From Gracilibacillus orientalis (GTDB taxonomy: Bacteria > Bacillota > Bacilli > Bacillales > Amphibacillaceae): a DNA stretch of 64,000 nucleotides. The notes under the pieces are model-generated. The model worked only from the letters and a program-made list of their open reading frames with translations, was not told where the DNA came from and made no database searches. A program made the translations under genes and the position numbers. The stretch is from positions 124,001-188,000 of the forward strand of contig NZ_FOTR01000006.1 in assembly GCF_900114645.1 (NCBI RefSeq), given 5' to 3'. Shown in pieces: positions 10,147 to 18,839 of the stretch; the first letter of the stretch is position 1, and every line of letters begins with the position of its first letter.

Positions 10147-12005
10147 TATTCCTCTGCCTCCTTCTTCAAGTCTTCTTTATGGACGTGGTAACCTAGGTCA
10201 TCCTTAACAGATCTGACTAACATACATCCTAGTGTGATACCCATACCGATAAATAATACGATTAACCATGATAAATCATGTTTTTGATAAATGAACCCAA
10301 AGCCTGCGATAAATAAACCTAATGACATTACAAATGGTAAGAAAGAATTATTAGGCATGTGAATATCTGTAAGCGGCTCTGCCGGTGTCATACCTTTTCT
10401 TCCTTCCGTTTTTTCCACCCATAATGGGTCTAAACCACGAACTAATGGTAACTGCTTAAAGTTATAGAATGGTGGTGGTGATGGTATTGCCCATTCTAAT
10501 GTACGTGCATCCCAAGGGTCTCCACTTACTTTTTCATTTTTTACGGAAGTTTTAATAATATTAATTAATAACACGATAGTACCTAGTCCCATTAAGAAAG
10601 CACCTATTGTACTGATCATGTTCCCTAAATCCAGACCTTGATTTTCCATGTATACCCAATATCGTCTAGGCATACCCATTAAACCTAGGAAATGTTGGAT
10701 AAAGAATGTCAAGTGGAAACCAATAAAGAATAACCAGAAAGTAAGTTTTCCTAATTTATCATCTAAGACCGTACCAAACATTTTTGGCCACCAGTAGTGT
10801 GTACCGGCAAATAATGCAAATACTACCCCACCAACAATTACATAGTGGAAGTGTGCTACAACGAAATACGTATCATGGTATTGAAAGTCAGCAGATGCTG
10901 CCGCAACCATAACACCTGTCATACCGCCAAGTGTAAATGTAGGTATAAAACCTAATGCCCACAACATTGGGGTATTAATTTGGATACTTCCACCCCAGAG
11001 GGTAAACAACCAGTTAAAGATCTTAATACCTGTTGGAACGGCAATCGCCATTGTGGCAACAGCAAAGATAGAGTTGGCTGCTGGCCCCATACCTACTGTG
11101 AACATATGGTGAGCCCATACCATAAATCCTAAGAAACCAATTAGTACAGTCGCAAAAACCATTGCTGTATAACCAAATAAACGCTTCTTAGAAAAAGTTG
11201 AAATAATTTCACTAAAGATTCCAAAACCAGGTAAAGCCAAAATGTATACTTCCGGGTGTCCGAAAATCCAGAATAAGTGTTGCCAGATAACAGAGTTACC
11301 ACCCATGGCAGGATCAAAGAACCCTGCACCGAATAATCGGTCAAACATCATTAAAAATAACCCAACTGTTAATGCTGGAAATGCAAAGAGAATAAGTGCA
11401 CTTGCAACAAAAGCAGTCCATGTAAATAATGGCATTCTCATGTAAGTCATACCTGGCGCTCGCATGTTAACAATTGTTACCAGGAAGTTAATACCCCCGA
11501 TTAATGTACCCGCACCTGAAATCTGTAGACCTAATACATAGTAATCTACCCCTTCACCTATTGAAGTAGTAGAAAGTGGCGCATATGCTGTCCAACCAGC
11601 ATCTGCTGCTCCACCTGTAAACCAACCTACATTCAACATAATTCCACCGAATAAAAATAACCAGAAACCTAATGAGTTTAAAAACGGGAATGCCACATCG
11701 CGCGCGCCAATTTGTAAAGGCACTACCGCATTCATAAATGCAAAGATTAACGGCATTGCTGCCAGAAATATCATCGTTGTACCGTGCATTGTAATTAATT
11801 CGTTATAAAACCCTGAACTTACAAAGTCGTTCATCGGTTGTACTAATTGCCATCTAATAGCTAATGCTTCTAAACCACCAATGATAAAGAAAAAACCACC
11901 AGCTATGAGGTACATAATAGCAATCTTCTTATGGTCTACTGTTGTTAAGTAATCCCATAAAGTGGCACCGAGGCCTTTTTTGTTCGTAGCTACCATAGTA
12001 CTCAC
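10146..12005 (-). CDS. ctaD: caa3 cytochrome c oxidase subunit I
   Basis: The catalytic subunit (619 residues, about the B. subtilis length) with low-spin heme a and the heme a3-CuB site, where O2 is reduced and protons are pumped. Seen: '[13 protein letters not shown]' (heme a ligand His), '[17 protein letters not shown]' (CuB His, cross-linked Tyr), '[10 protein letters not shown]' (the CuB His pair) and '[12 protein letters not shown]' (heme a3 and heme a ligands). The start is GTG at 12005 behind GGGAGG. The C-terminal extension is typical of caa3 subunit I. Second gene of ctaCDEF, 17 bases after ctaC. Confidence 0.97.
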   Translation of the reverse strand: MSTMVATNKKGLGATLWDYLTTVDHKKIAIMYLIAGGFFFIIGGLEALAIRWQLVQPMNDFVSSGFYNELITMHGTTMIFLAAMPLIFAFMNAVVPLQIGARDVAFPFLNSLGFWLFLFGGIMLNVGWFTGGAADAGWTAYAPLSTTSIGEGVDYYVLGLQISGAGTLIGGINFLVTIVNMRAPGMTYMRMPLFTWTAFVASALILFAFPALTVGLFLMMFDRLFGAGFFDPAMGGNSVIWQHLFWIFGHPEVYILALPGFGIFSEIISTFSKKRLFGYTAMVFATVLIGFLGFMVWAHHMFTVGMGPAANSIFAVATMAIAVPTGIKIFNWLFTLWGGSIQINTPMLWALGFIPTFTLGGMTGVMVAAASADFQYHDTYFVVAHFHYVIVGGVVFALFAGTHYWWPKMFGTVLDDKLGKLTFWLFFIGFHLTFFIQHFLGLMGMPRRYWVYMENQGLDLGNMISTIGAFLMGLGTIVLLINIIKTSVKNEKVSGDPWDARTLEWAIPSPPPFYNFKQLPLVRGLDPLWVEKTEGRKGMTPAEPLTDIHMPNNSFLPFVMSLGLFIAGFGFIYQKHDLSWLIVLFIGMGITLGCMLVRSVKDDLGYHVHKEDLKKEAEE

Positions 12006-12022
12006 GTTAAGTTAACCTCCCT

Positions 12023-13114
12023 TTAGTTATCATTTGCTTCATCTTTAAATTGCTGCACACTGTCTACTGGTTCATCAGTAGCTTTTAATTCCATTAAGAA
12101 ATCAGCGATTTTTTCTGCTTCTTCTTGCCCAATTGAGTTTTCTTCAAGATATGGCGCATCTAACATGCCATTTCCTGGTTTTATTTCTGCAGGATCAACA
12201 ATCCAGCTAACGATTTCTTCTTTACTGAAGTCCCTAACCCCACCAACTTTTGTACGGTTACCAAAGTCTGCTAAGTTAGGGCCAACTACAGGGTTATTGG
12301 CACTTGCGTCAATCGCGTGACAGCTTATACAACTATTTTCAAATAATTCTTGGCCCTCTTGAGCAGTAGCAGCTTCAGCAGTGTATTCCGGATCAGTGTT
12401 TTCCATACCATTTACCCACTGATCATATTCTTCTTGACTAACTACAACAATTTTAAAGTCCATTAAAGAGTGTGAATCTCCACAGAACTCTGTACATTTA
12501 CCCCAATAAACGCCTTCTTCAAAGGCTTCAATGTACATGGTGTTTTCATTTTCAGGGGATACATCCATTTTACCGGATATTGATGGCACCCAGAATGAGT
12601 GGATTACATCACTGGACATCATGTTTAGATAAATTCTTTCATCAACAGGAATATAAAGTTCCTGACTTGTTTGAATTTCTTCATTTGCATACTCGAAATT
12701 CCACCAGAACTGTAAACCTGTTACATTAACATTAATGCTGTTTTCTTTTTCTGATTCATCAGCTAAATCATATGTACTAACAATCGTCGGAACAGCAATT
12801 ATAATTAATAGTAAAATTGGAATAACTGTCCAAACCATTTCTAACGTTTTGTTCCCCTCTGTTTGTTTAGGGATGTGGTCTTCTTGCCCTTTTCTCTGGC
12901 GAAATTTTAAAATGACATACAGATAAATTGCCATAACGACAACAAAGACCACAATCATAACTAGAATTGAAATGATAATGACATTAAATGATTGTTCTGC
13001 CCCATATCCTTTTGGTACTAATGCAGTTAAGTTGTCTTTACCGCACGCTGAAAGTATGATTACCAAAAAAGAAAATAATGACAGAGTTCGGATTTTTCCC
13101 ATCCAATCTTTCAT
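12023..13114 (-). CDS. ctaC: caa3 cytochrome c oxidase subunit II with fused cytochrome c
   Basis: A 363-residue lipoprotein. The signal peptide ends in lipobox LSAC (Cys near residue 24). Two helices follow (about 43-70 and 92-112), then the CuA domain with 'HSFWVPSISGKMD' and the ligand loop 'CTEFCGDSHSLMDFKI'. The C-terminal cytochrome c domain has 'CISCHAID' (CxxCH heme attachment) and a possible Met ligand in 'GNGMLDAP'. The fused cytochrome c defines the caa3 type, which takes electrons from membrane cytochrome c. First gene of the operon; mature domains are outside the membrane. Confidence 0.97.
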   Translation of the reverse strand: MKDWMGKIRTLSLFSFLVIILSACGKDNLTALVPKGYGAEQSFNVIIISILVMIVVFVVVMAIYLYVILKFRQRKGQEDHIPKQTEGNKTLEMVWTVIPILLLIIIAVPTIVSTYDLADESEKENSINVNVTGLQFWWNFEYANEEIQTSQELYIPVDERIYLNMMSSDVIHSFWVPSISGKMDVSPENENTMYIEAFEEGVYWGKCTEFCGDSHSLMDFKIVVVSQEEYDQWVNGMENTDPEYTAEAATAQEGQELFENSCISCHAIDASANNPVVGPNLADFGNRTKVGGVRDFSKEEIVSWIVDPAEIKPGNGMLDAPYLEENSIGQEEAEKIADFLMELKATDEPVDSVQQFKDEANDN

Positions 13115-13200
13115 GTTTTAACCCTCTCTTTCTTTTTAACTTAATATATTATTTAGAAAAACTTGAATAAAATCAAGTTCTACTGACAAAATTCACTTCA

Positions 13201-14136
13201 TTATAACAAATTTCCAGGCAAAGTTATAATAATCATCGAAAAGAAAATAGCAGTCAAATACAATAATGAATAAACAAACATTTGGTTGGACCATTTTTTA
13301 TTATCACTAGTAAACAATCCTTTAATTGCTAAAGCTAACCAACCTATATTTAGTATTGTTCCTAACAAGACAAAAATAAATCCCAATTCATGTAATAAAA
13401 AAGGAATCGGTAATAAACATACTACATATACAATCATTTGACGTTTAGTTATATCAAATCCATGTACCACTGGTAACATCGGAATGTTAGCATCTCGATA
13501 ATCATCCACTTTTTTCATTGCTATCGCAAGAAAGTGTGGTGTTTGCCATATAAAAATAAGTAAAAACAAAATCCAGGCAATGACATGTAAATTCGGATCA
13601 ACAGCTGACCATCCAATTAAAGGAGGTACTGCTCCTGATAAGCTTCCAATTGCAGTGTTAATGGTATATCGACGCTTCGACCACATGGTATATAACACAA
13701 CATAGCTAAACCACCCGATCACACCAAAAGTTGCTGTTTGAACAGAAGCTAAGGACAATATTAATATACCTACCACTGATAACGAAACACCAATAATTAA
13801 GACATGTGATAATTCGATACTTCCAGTTACTGTAGGACGTTTGTTTGTTCTTTTCATTACTTGATCAATGTCTCGATCATAATAATTATTAATAACACAT
13901 CCACCAGCAATTACAAATGCTGTACCGACAAGTGTCACTAATAAAACATGCCAATATTGAGATAAGGAGGCACCTGTATAGAATAAGGCTAACCAAAATC
14001 CAGCAAACGCAGTCATAGTATTCGAATTGATTATACCGACTTTTATCAATGCTTTAAGTTCAGACCATTTATACAAATAGTCATTTGCATAAGTTGACAA
14101 AATCGGTTCATTCGAAGAAAACCCCATTTTATCCAT
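13201..14136 (-). CDS. ctaB: Protoheme IX farnesyltransferase (heme O synthase)
   Basis: A 311-residue UbiA-family prenyltransferase with about nine helices that adds farnesyl to heme B, giving heme O for CtaA. The signature 'NNYYDRDIDQVMKRTNKRP' (first Asp-rich motif) lies near residue 95, and a second Asp-rich loop 'MKKVDDYRDANIPMLPVV' near 220. An open frame extends to 14196, but AAAGGGGG precedes the ATG at 14136, so 14136 was chosen. It is divergent from ctaA, as in other Bacillaceae. Confidence 0.93.
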   Translation of the reverse strand: MDKMGFSSNEPILSTYANDYLYKWSELKALIKVGIINSNTMTAFAGFWLALFYTGASLSQYWHVLLVTLVGTAFVIAGGCVINNYYDRDIDQVMKRTNKRPTVTGSIELSHVLIIGVSLSVVGILILSLASVQTATFGVIGWFSYVVLYTMWSKRRYTINTAIGSLSGAVPPLIGWSAVDPNLHVIAWILFLLIFIWQTPHFLAIAMKKVDDYRDANIPMLPVVHGFDITKRQMIVYVVCLLPIPFLLHELGFIFVLLGTILNIGWLALAIKGLFTSDNKKWSNQMFVYSLLYLTAIFFSMIIITLPGNLL

Positions 14137-14489
14137 CTTAGTTGTTACCCCCCTTTCCGTCATTTCAAAACATAAAAGCTTGTTATTTAAACACAATAAT
14201 TGTATCCATTATAAACTATCAAACAATGATATTGTACCATGTATTTTATTGCTTCGCTATTTATGTTTAATAATGATTTTAAATTTTGACATTTCTGTGA
14301 ACAATTGATTCAAAAATGACTTAATCGACACGAATATAGTTTTATTTGTTATAATAAATAGGATTTTGATTTCGAAACATTCTATTTGACCCTATGATAC
14401 ATAAATACTTTGTAAGATATATATGCAATAAAATAAAGTATTTTATTGCGTCTAAGGTAGAATGATCTAACGTTTATTGAGGTGTAATA
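14137..14489. other. Divergent ctaB/ctaA control region
   Basis: About 350 AT-rich bases. A good -10 TATAAT occurs at 14350-14355 on the plus strand without a well-spaced -35. An 11-bp perfect inverted repeat at 14425-14449 (listed separately) lies just upstream of ctaA. No coding frame is supported. Confidence 0.4.
14425..14449. promoter_or_regulatory. 11-bp inverted repeat upstream of ctaA
   Basis: GCAATAAAATA, three bases, then the exact complement TATTTTATTGC. It ends 40 bases before the ctaA ATG. It could be an operator or an RNA hairpin in the leader; no T run follows, so it is not a normal terminator. Confidence 0.45.
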
Positions 14490-15380
14490 ATGATGAAATT
14501 ATTAAAATGTTTATCTATATTATCAACATTAGTCATGGTTTTTGTTCTTGTTGGTGGTTCTTTAGTAACTAAAACCGGGTCTGGTATGGGATGTGGTGCT
14601 AATTGGCCCTTCTGTTACGGCACTTGGTCAATGGAAATGTTCATTGAACTAAGTCATCGTTTAGTCTCCTCTGCGGCAGGAATTATAGTTTTATTATTAT
14701 CTGTTATTTCCTGGATAAAATTGGGGCATGTTCGCGAAACTAAATTTTTGGCATTTATATCGATCTTCTTTCTTCTAGCACAAGGCCTGATTGGAGCAGC
14801 AGCTGTCTTGTGGTCGCAATCTGACTTTGTATTAGCCTTACACTTTGGAATTTCCTTAATTTCGTTTGCGGCAGTATTACTTTTAACATTGTTAATATTC
14901 GAAGTGGATCATAAATTTGATGCGGATTCATTAATCATATCATCACCATTTCGTAAACAATTTCTTTGGTTAGCTATTTACATATTAGTAGTTGTCTATT
15001 CCGGAGCACTACTAAGACATATTGATTCCAGCTTGGCATGCCCTAGTTGGCCAGTTTGTGATGCTAGTCAACCGCTAAGTTTTGATTATCATTTAGGTCA
15101 GTGGGTAAATATGGGACATCGACTATTAGCAGGTATCGCATTTATTTGGACATGGGTGTTATTTTTCAGAATTAGACGTCAATACCGGAATAGCCGTGTA
15201 ATGTATCAGGGCTGGAGTATTGCAACCTCCTTCATTACCATTCAAGTGATTCTTGGTGGACTTGTTATTTTTACAAAGGTTAATCTTATTATCGCGTTAT
15301 TCCATGCTTTGTTTATTACATTATTTTTCGGATTGTTATGTTACTACTTGTTATTATCTTATCGTAGCAGAAGGAAATAG
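14490..15380 (+). CDS. ctaA: Heme A synthase
   Basis: A 296-residue, eight-helix COX15/CtaA protein that oxidises the heme O methyl group to give heme A. It shows the two-fold repeat of the family: 'TKTGSGMGCGANWPFCYG' with 'IELSHRLVSS' in the first half, and 'DSSLACPSWPVCDA' with 'VNMGHRLLAG' in the second. The paired His residues are heme ligands. The extracellular Cys pairs are conserved. GAGGTGTAATA precedes the ATG. Divergent from ctaB. Confidence 0.95.
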   Translation: MMKLLKCLSILSTLVMVFVLVGGSLVTKTGSGMGCGANWPFCYGTWSMEMFIELSHRLVSSAAGIIVLLLSVISWIKLGHVRETKFLAFISIFFLLAQGLIGAAAVLWSQSDFVLALHFGISLISFAAVLLLTLLIFEVDHKFDADSLIISSPFRKQFLWLAIYILVVVYSGALLRHIDSSLACPSWPVCDASQPLSFDYHLGQWVNMGHRLLAGIAFIWTWVLFFRIRRQYRNSRVMYQGWSIATSFITIQVILGGLVIFTKVNLIIALFHALFITLFFGLLCYYLLLSYRSRRK

Positions 15381-15489
15381 TAATAAATGGTGTTTAATCA
15401 TTGACAAAAAATGCAACAAGTGACTACAACAAGTAGGTTCGTCACATATCATGGAAACTACACCCATATAAAATGTGAAGAGCCAATAA

Positions 15490-15650
15490 GAAAAGCTTAG
15501 TGTTCCCGTTTAGAAACGTAGCGACTTCAGAATCAACTTAAGGAAATATGGTGAGCAAGTGATTCTATGATGACTTTCGCCCAAGGGCATAAGGAAGATT
15601 CGGGAAGTCGCCTAGTTTCTGGGCGTTTGGAGCCAGACACCGCGCGCATC
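15490..15650. repeat. Palindromic intergenic element (family 3)
   Basis: Two arms of about 26 bases face each other: TTTAGAAACGTAGCGACTTC at 15509 onward, ending AGAATC, and GATTCGGGAAGTCGCC at 15597 onward, ending TAGTTTCTGGG. The GC content is higher than in the flanks. It lies between convergent ctaA and ftsW. Only one copy is in this window, but its look (palindromic, intergenic, non-coding) is that of a dispersed element. The remainder of the 323-base gap has no gene. Confidence 0.6.
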
Positions 15651-15670
15651 CCATACTTTCTTGTCTTACT

Positions 15671-15705
15671 AAAAAAGCAAAGCCGAAAATCGGCTTTGCT
15701 TTTTT
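15671..15705. terminator. Bidirectional terminator between ctaA and ftsW
   Basis: AAAAAAGCAAAGCCGA, a short loop, then TCGGCTTTGCTTTTTT. It overlaps the stop codon of ftsW on the minus strand and can also stop ctaA transcripts. Confidence 0.88.
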
Positions 15706-16897
15706 AAGATGAATAATTCTTTCTTAATCTGCCTGTTGTTGGTGTTTTTTGGACCTTGGTTTCTTCTGTATCTGCAGTTTCCTCATTAAATCTTTGATAA
15801 TTCACATGACGAGCGATATTGTTTAAAATACCCACCGAGAATAGTAATACAATCAGTGATGATCCACCAGCACTCACAAATGGTAAAGGTACACCAGTAA
15901 TCGGTAATAAACCACTAATTGCACCTAAGTTAATAACCGCTTGAATCCCTATCATAGAAGATATCCCAATCGCTAAAAGACTTCCAAAAGGATTTTCACA
16001 TTTCTTCGCAATAAATAAACCTCTTAATACAATAATACTCAAGTTTACCAGCACAAATAATACACCGAATAACCCTAGCTCCTCTGCAACAACAGCCATA
16101 ATAAAATCACTTTCTGCTTGTGTTAAATAGCCTAGCTTTTGGATACCTTGTCCAATTCCAACCCCAGAAATACCACCTGTACCAATCGCTATGTATGATT
16201 GAATAAGCTGATAACCACTTTCATCAGCATCTTCAAATGGGTGATATGCCCCTGTAAACCTAGATATTTTTTCATCTGTTACCATATTAAAGCTGACTGC
16301 AATTAAAAGAAGCAAGCCAATGAATATCAATAAAGATAAATGTTTAAACTTTATTCCTGAACTAAAAATAATGGTACATGCAATAGCAAAAACGATTGCT
16401 GCAGTTCCCACATCCGGTTGCTTGATAATTAGTGCTAATAAAGCACTAATTATCACTAACGGTGGCAACACTGCTTTAAAAAAATCTTCAATATAAGCCA
16501 ACTTTTTGGTATAGATAGCAGCTAAATAGATAATTAAGCCGATTTTAACAAATTCAGATGGTTGTACGGAAAGTGAACCTAAAGCCAACCAAGATGTTGA
16601 ATTGTTTACGGTCTTTCCAAATAATTCAACGGATAGGAGACCAATAAACATTAAAAGGACAATCCATTTCGTTAACTTTAGATACAAGGTATATTTAAAA
16701 TAGCTGGCAAATAAAAATATAACTAAACCAATACCTAACCACATACATTGTTTCAAAGCCATTGAATAAGCTGGATCTTCCCGAACCAATACAGATGTAA
16801 CCATACTTGCGCTATAAATCATGACTACACCAAAGGCAGATAATAATAAAGGTGATATCATCAATAAAAAATCAAACGTTTTAGTTTTTTGTTTCAT
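15704..16897 (-). CDS. ftsW: Peptidoglycan glycosyltransferase FtsW
   Basis: A 397-residue, ten-helix SEDS-family protein that polymerises lipid II at the division site with a class B PBP. Motifs: 'FGVVMIYSAS' near the N-terminus, 'QPSEFVKIGLIIYLA', 'KQPDVGTAAIVFAIA' (with the catalytic-type Asp) and 'LPITGVPLPFVSAGGSS' near the C-terminus. The position next to ylaN and the cta genes corresponds to B. subtilis FtsW (YlaO) rather than RodA or SpoVE. The C-terminal tail (about 30 residues) is polar and cytoplasmic. Confidence 0.9.
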   Translation of the reverse strand: MKQKTKTFDFLLMISPLLLSAFGVVMIYSASMVTSVLVREDPAYSMALKQCMWLGIGLVIFLFASYFKYTLYLKLTKWIVLLMFIGLLSVELFGKTVNNSTSWLALGSLSVQPSEFVKIGLIIYLAAIYTKKLAYIEDFFKAVLPPLVIISALLALIIKQPDVGTAAIVFAIACTIIFSSGIKFKHLSLLIFIGLLLLIAVSFNMVTDEKISRFTGAYHPFEDADESGYQLIQSYIAIGTGGISGVGIGQGIQKLGYLTQAESDFIMAVVAEELGLFGVLFVLVNLSIIVLRGLFIAKKCENPFGSLLAIGISSMIGIQAVINLGAISGLLPITGVPLPFVSAGGSSLIVLLFSVGILNNIARHVNYQRFNEETADTEETKVQKTPTTGRLRKNYSS

Positions 16898-16994
16898 AAC
16901 GATTACCTCAGAATCTTATATATTATTATTCTCATTTTATCATACTAATACCAGCTTTTAACATAGGACATTTTATATAAATCCGCTTTAAATA

Positions 16995-17020
16995 CAAAAA
17001 CCTTGCCTGGTCTGGCAAAG
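16995..17020 (-). terminator. Terminator of ylaN
   Basis: The minus strand reads CTTTGCCA GACC AGGCAAGG followed by TTTTTG, 19 bases after the ylaN stop codon. Confidence 0.7.
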
Positions 17021-17038
17021 TTTGCACATGTTAAACTA

Positions 17039-17320
17039 TTATGCTTTCTGCGATGCCTCATGCAGAACATTTAATTGTCTTTCAAGATTATCTAGTAATG
17101 CTTTTCCATCTTCTTCACGTATTAAATGTAGCCTTACAGCAAAATCTATTTCTCTAGATAAACCAAACATTTGTGTATCCAAAACTTCTTCATATAAAGG
17201 GCACTGTGGCATCGTTAAGTTATCTATCTGAACTTTTATTAATTGCAAAATTTTATCCGCATCAGCCTTTAGAAGGGCATAGGCTTGCTCCTCTTTTCTT
17301 ACAGCCACTTCAGGTATCAA
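17039..17320 (-). CDS. ylaN: YlaN family protein
   Basis: A 93-residue helical cytoplasmic protein, very close to B. subtilis YlaN across '[19 protein letters not shown]' and '[16 protein letters not shown]'. YlaN is needed in B. subtilis under iron-poor conditions and has been linked to the Fur regulator; that role is taken from homologues. The start is TTG at 17320, six bases after GGAGGGG; there is no nearer ATG. Closed by its own terminator, so probably monocistronic. Confidence 0.88.
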   Translation of the reverse strand: MIPEVAVRKEEQAYALLKADADKILQLIKVQIDNLTMPQCPLYEEVLDTQMFGLSREIDFAVRLHLIREEDGKALLDNLERQLNVLHEASQKA

Positions 17321-17517
17321 CTAAATCCCCTCCGTTTTAAAAACTTCTACTTTTAATATTATCGTGAAAAAGATAAAAATGCAAGATTACTAATATTTAT
17401 ATATATTCTTGGTAAATTGAATAAGTATTAAATCGATAAAATAATGGATGTGAAATGCATTTTCTATTATTATTTGCTATCCTATAAAGTAACGTAAAAA
17501 TAAAGAGGTGGAGTAAA

Positions 17518-17973
17518 GTGATTATTCAAATTAAGGGAAATGTGAAATATCAAATAACATTGGACCCAAGTGTATGGATTTTTGATGACAGAAAAGTAAA
17601 ATTAGAAGAGGCATTTAAAGCAGCTACCGTTCCAAATGAGGATGTTGTCGAATCAAATATTAAATTACATAAGCCCCCTGTAAATCACAGTATAAAAAAA
17701 TATAATAAAAAAGAATTGCTAGAACATTCATATCTTATGCCAATCCAAGAATTCATTGAAAATGCTGAAGTAGATGAAAATGCTGAAGTAGCTATTTTAA
17801 AAACAGCAGATGCTGAACATACGATTTCCATTGATCAACTATACGCATCATATTTATTATTTTCCATTGATGGTAAAATAATAAAAGAACACGGCCCTGC
17901 TTATTTTTATCACGGAGATGGTTCAAATCAGGATGAGCCGATAATGGGAATCAAAGTTATCGAATTAAAATAA
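17518..17973 (+). CDS. ylaL: YlaL-like conserved protein
   Basis: A 151-residue soluble protein starting GTG ATT ATT CAA behind AGAGGTGGAG. It opens MIIQIKGNVKYQITLDPSVW followed by IFDDRKV, which matches the YlaL family. No catalytic motif is visible. Function unknown. Its place between ylaN and ylaJ fits B. subtilis, though ylaM (glutaminase) and ylaK (PhoH-like) are missing here. The assignment rests on N-terminal similarity plus synteny. Confidence 0.65.
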   Translation: MIIQIKGNVKYQITLDPSVWIFDDRKVKLEEAFKAATVPNEDVVESNIKLHKPPVNHSIKKYNKKELLEHSYLMPIQEFIENAEVDENAEVAILKTADAEHTISIDQLYASYLLFSIDGKIIKEHGPAYFYHGDGSNQDEPIMGIKVIELK

Positions 17974-18058
17974 ATAATAACAAGTCCTTTCTTCTTCTCG
18001 ATAGTATATTTTATTAATTTCAACAAAAAATATACAGAAAAGAAGGAGGGATTTTTTT

Positions 18059-18649
18059 ATGAGATACATTTTCCTGTTGTGCTTTTTGACTGTATTGATT
18101 GGTTGCCAGCAAGATGTTCAAGACAATAATTTAGCGCAGAATTCGGAGGACTATGGAGCAGTTCAAGTAAAGAATTCGGATCCAACAGAGACAGATGACA
18201 TGGATAATCAAGAAAAAGCGCAATATTTGGCTAATCTGGCAAGTGGCGTACCGAATGTTAATGACGCATCTGCTCTAATCACTAATCGTGGTGTCATCGT
18301 CAGTATAGATGTGGATGAAGATTTAGACCGTTCACATGTAGGTTCGATCAAATTTTCAGTTCTAGAGGCATTAGAACATGATCCATTTGGAAGAAAGGCA
18401 ATTATCGTAGCTGATGCTGACTTACATGAACGATTACAAGGTATGGGCCAAAAAATAGAAGACGGTCATCCAATAGAAGCTATTTCAGAAGAACTAGCAA
18501 ACATTACTGGACGTTGGATGCCTGAACTACCTTTAAATGAAAAACAGTCGGATAAAGCAGATCAAAATAAACAAATTATGAATGAAGACGAACAACAGCA
18601 GCTTGAAGAAATTAATGAAGAGCAATCAAACCATCAGAAAGATCGCTAA
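18059..18649 (+). CDS. ylaJ: YhcN/YlaJ family sporulation lipoprotein
   Basis: A 196-residue lipoprotein: signal MRYIFLLCFLTVLIGC with lipobox LIGC (Cys 16). The core 'VPNVNDASALITNRGVIVSI' and 'RKAIIVADADLHERLQGMG' are typical of the YhcN/YlaJ family of spore germination lipoproteins. The C-terminal 40 residues are very rich in Glu, Gln and Asn. GAAGGAGG precedes the ATG. In relatives these genes are made late in sporulation and the products sit at the spore inner membrane. Confidence 0.85.
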   Translation: MRYIFLLCFLTVLIGCQQDVQDNNLAQNSEDYGAVQVKNSDPTETDDMDNQEKAQYLANLASGVPNVNDASALITNRGVIVSIDVDEDLDRSHVGSIKFSVLEALEHDPFGRKAIIVADADLHERLQGMGQKIEDGHPIEAISEELANITGRWMPELPLNEKQSDKADQNKQIMNEDEQQQLEEINEEQSNHQKDR

Positions 18650-18670
18650 GCAATCCACATTTCCTGCAGA

Positions 18671-18703
18671 GTACAAAGGCCAATATCAAATGGCTTTTTA
18701 GAA
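18671..18703 (+). terminator. Weak terminator after ylaJ
   Basis: AAAGGCCA / TGGCTTTTT hairpin about 25 bases after the stop codon. The stem is short. Confidence 0.45.
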
Positions 18704-18777
18704 AATGGTTACTTATGTAATACCAAATTAACGCGATGAATTTGGATAAGTAGGAAGTCAAGGTTCTCACAAAAACT

Positions 18778-18809
18778 AAAAAAGAGGGTGTCATTGCACC
18801 CTCTTTTTG
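18778..18809. terminator. Bidirectional terminator before the 1134-aa gene's 3' end
   Basis: The stem AAAGAGGGTG / CACCCTCTTT with a 6-base loop has A and T runs on both sides. It serves the minus-strand gene ending at 18840. Confidence 0.85.
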
Positions 18810-18839
18810 CTTCATTCAGATCATATTAAGAAACATTCA

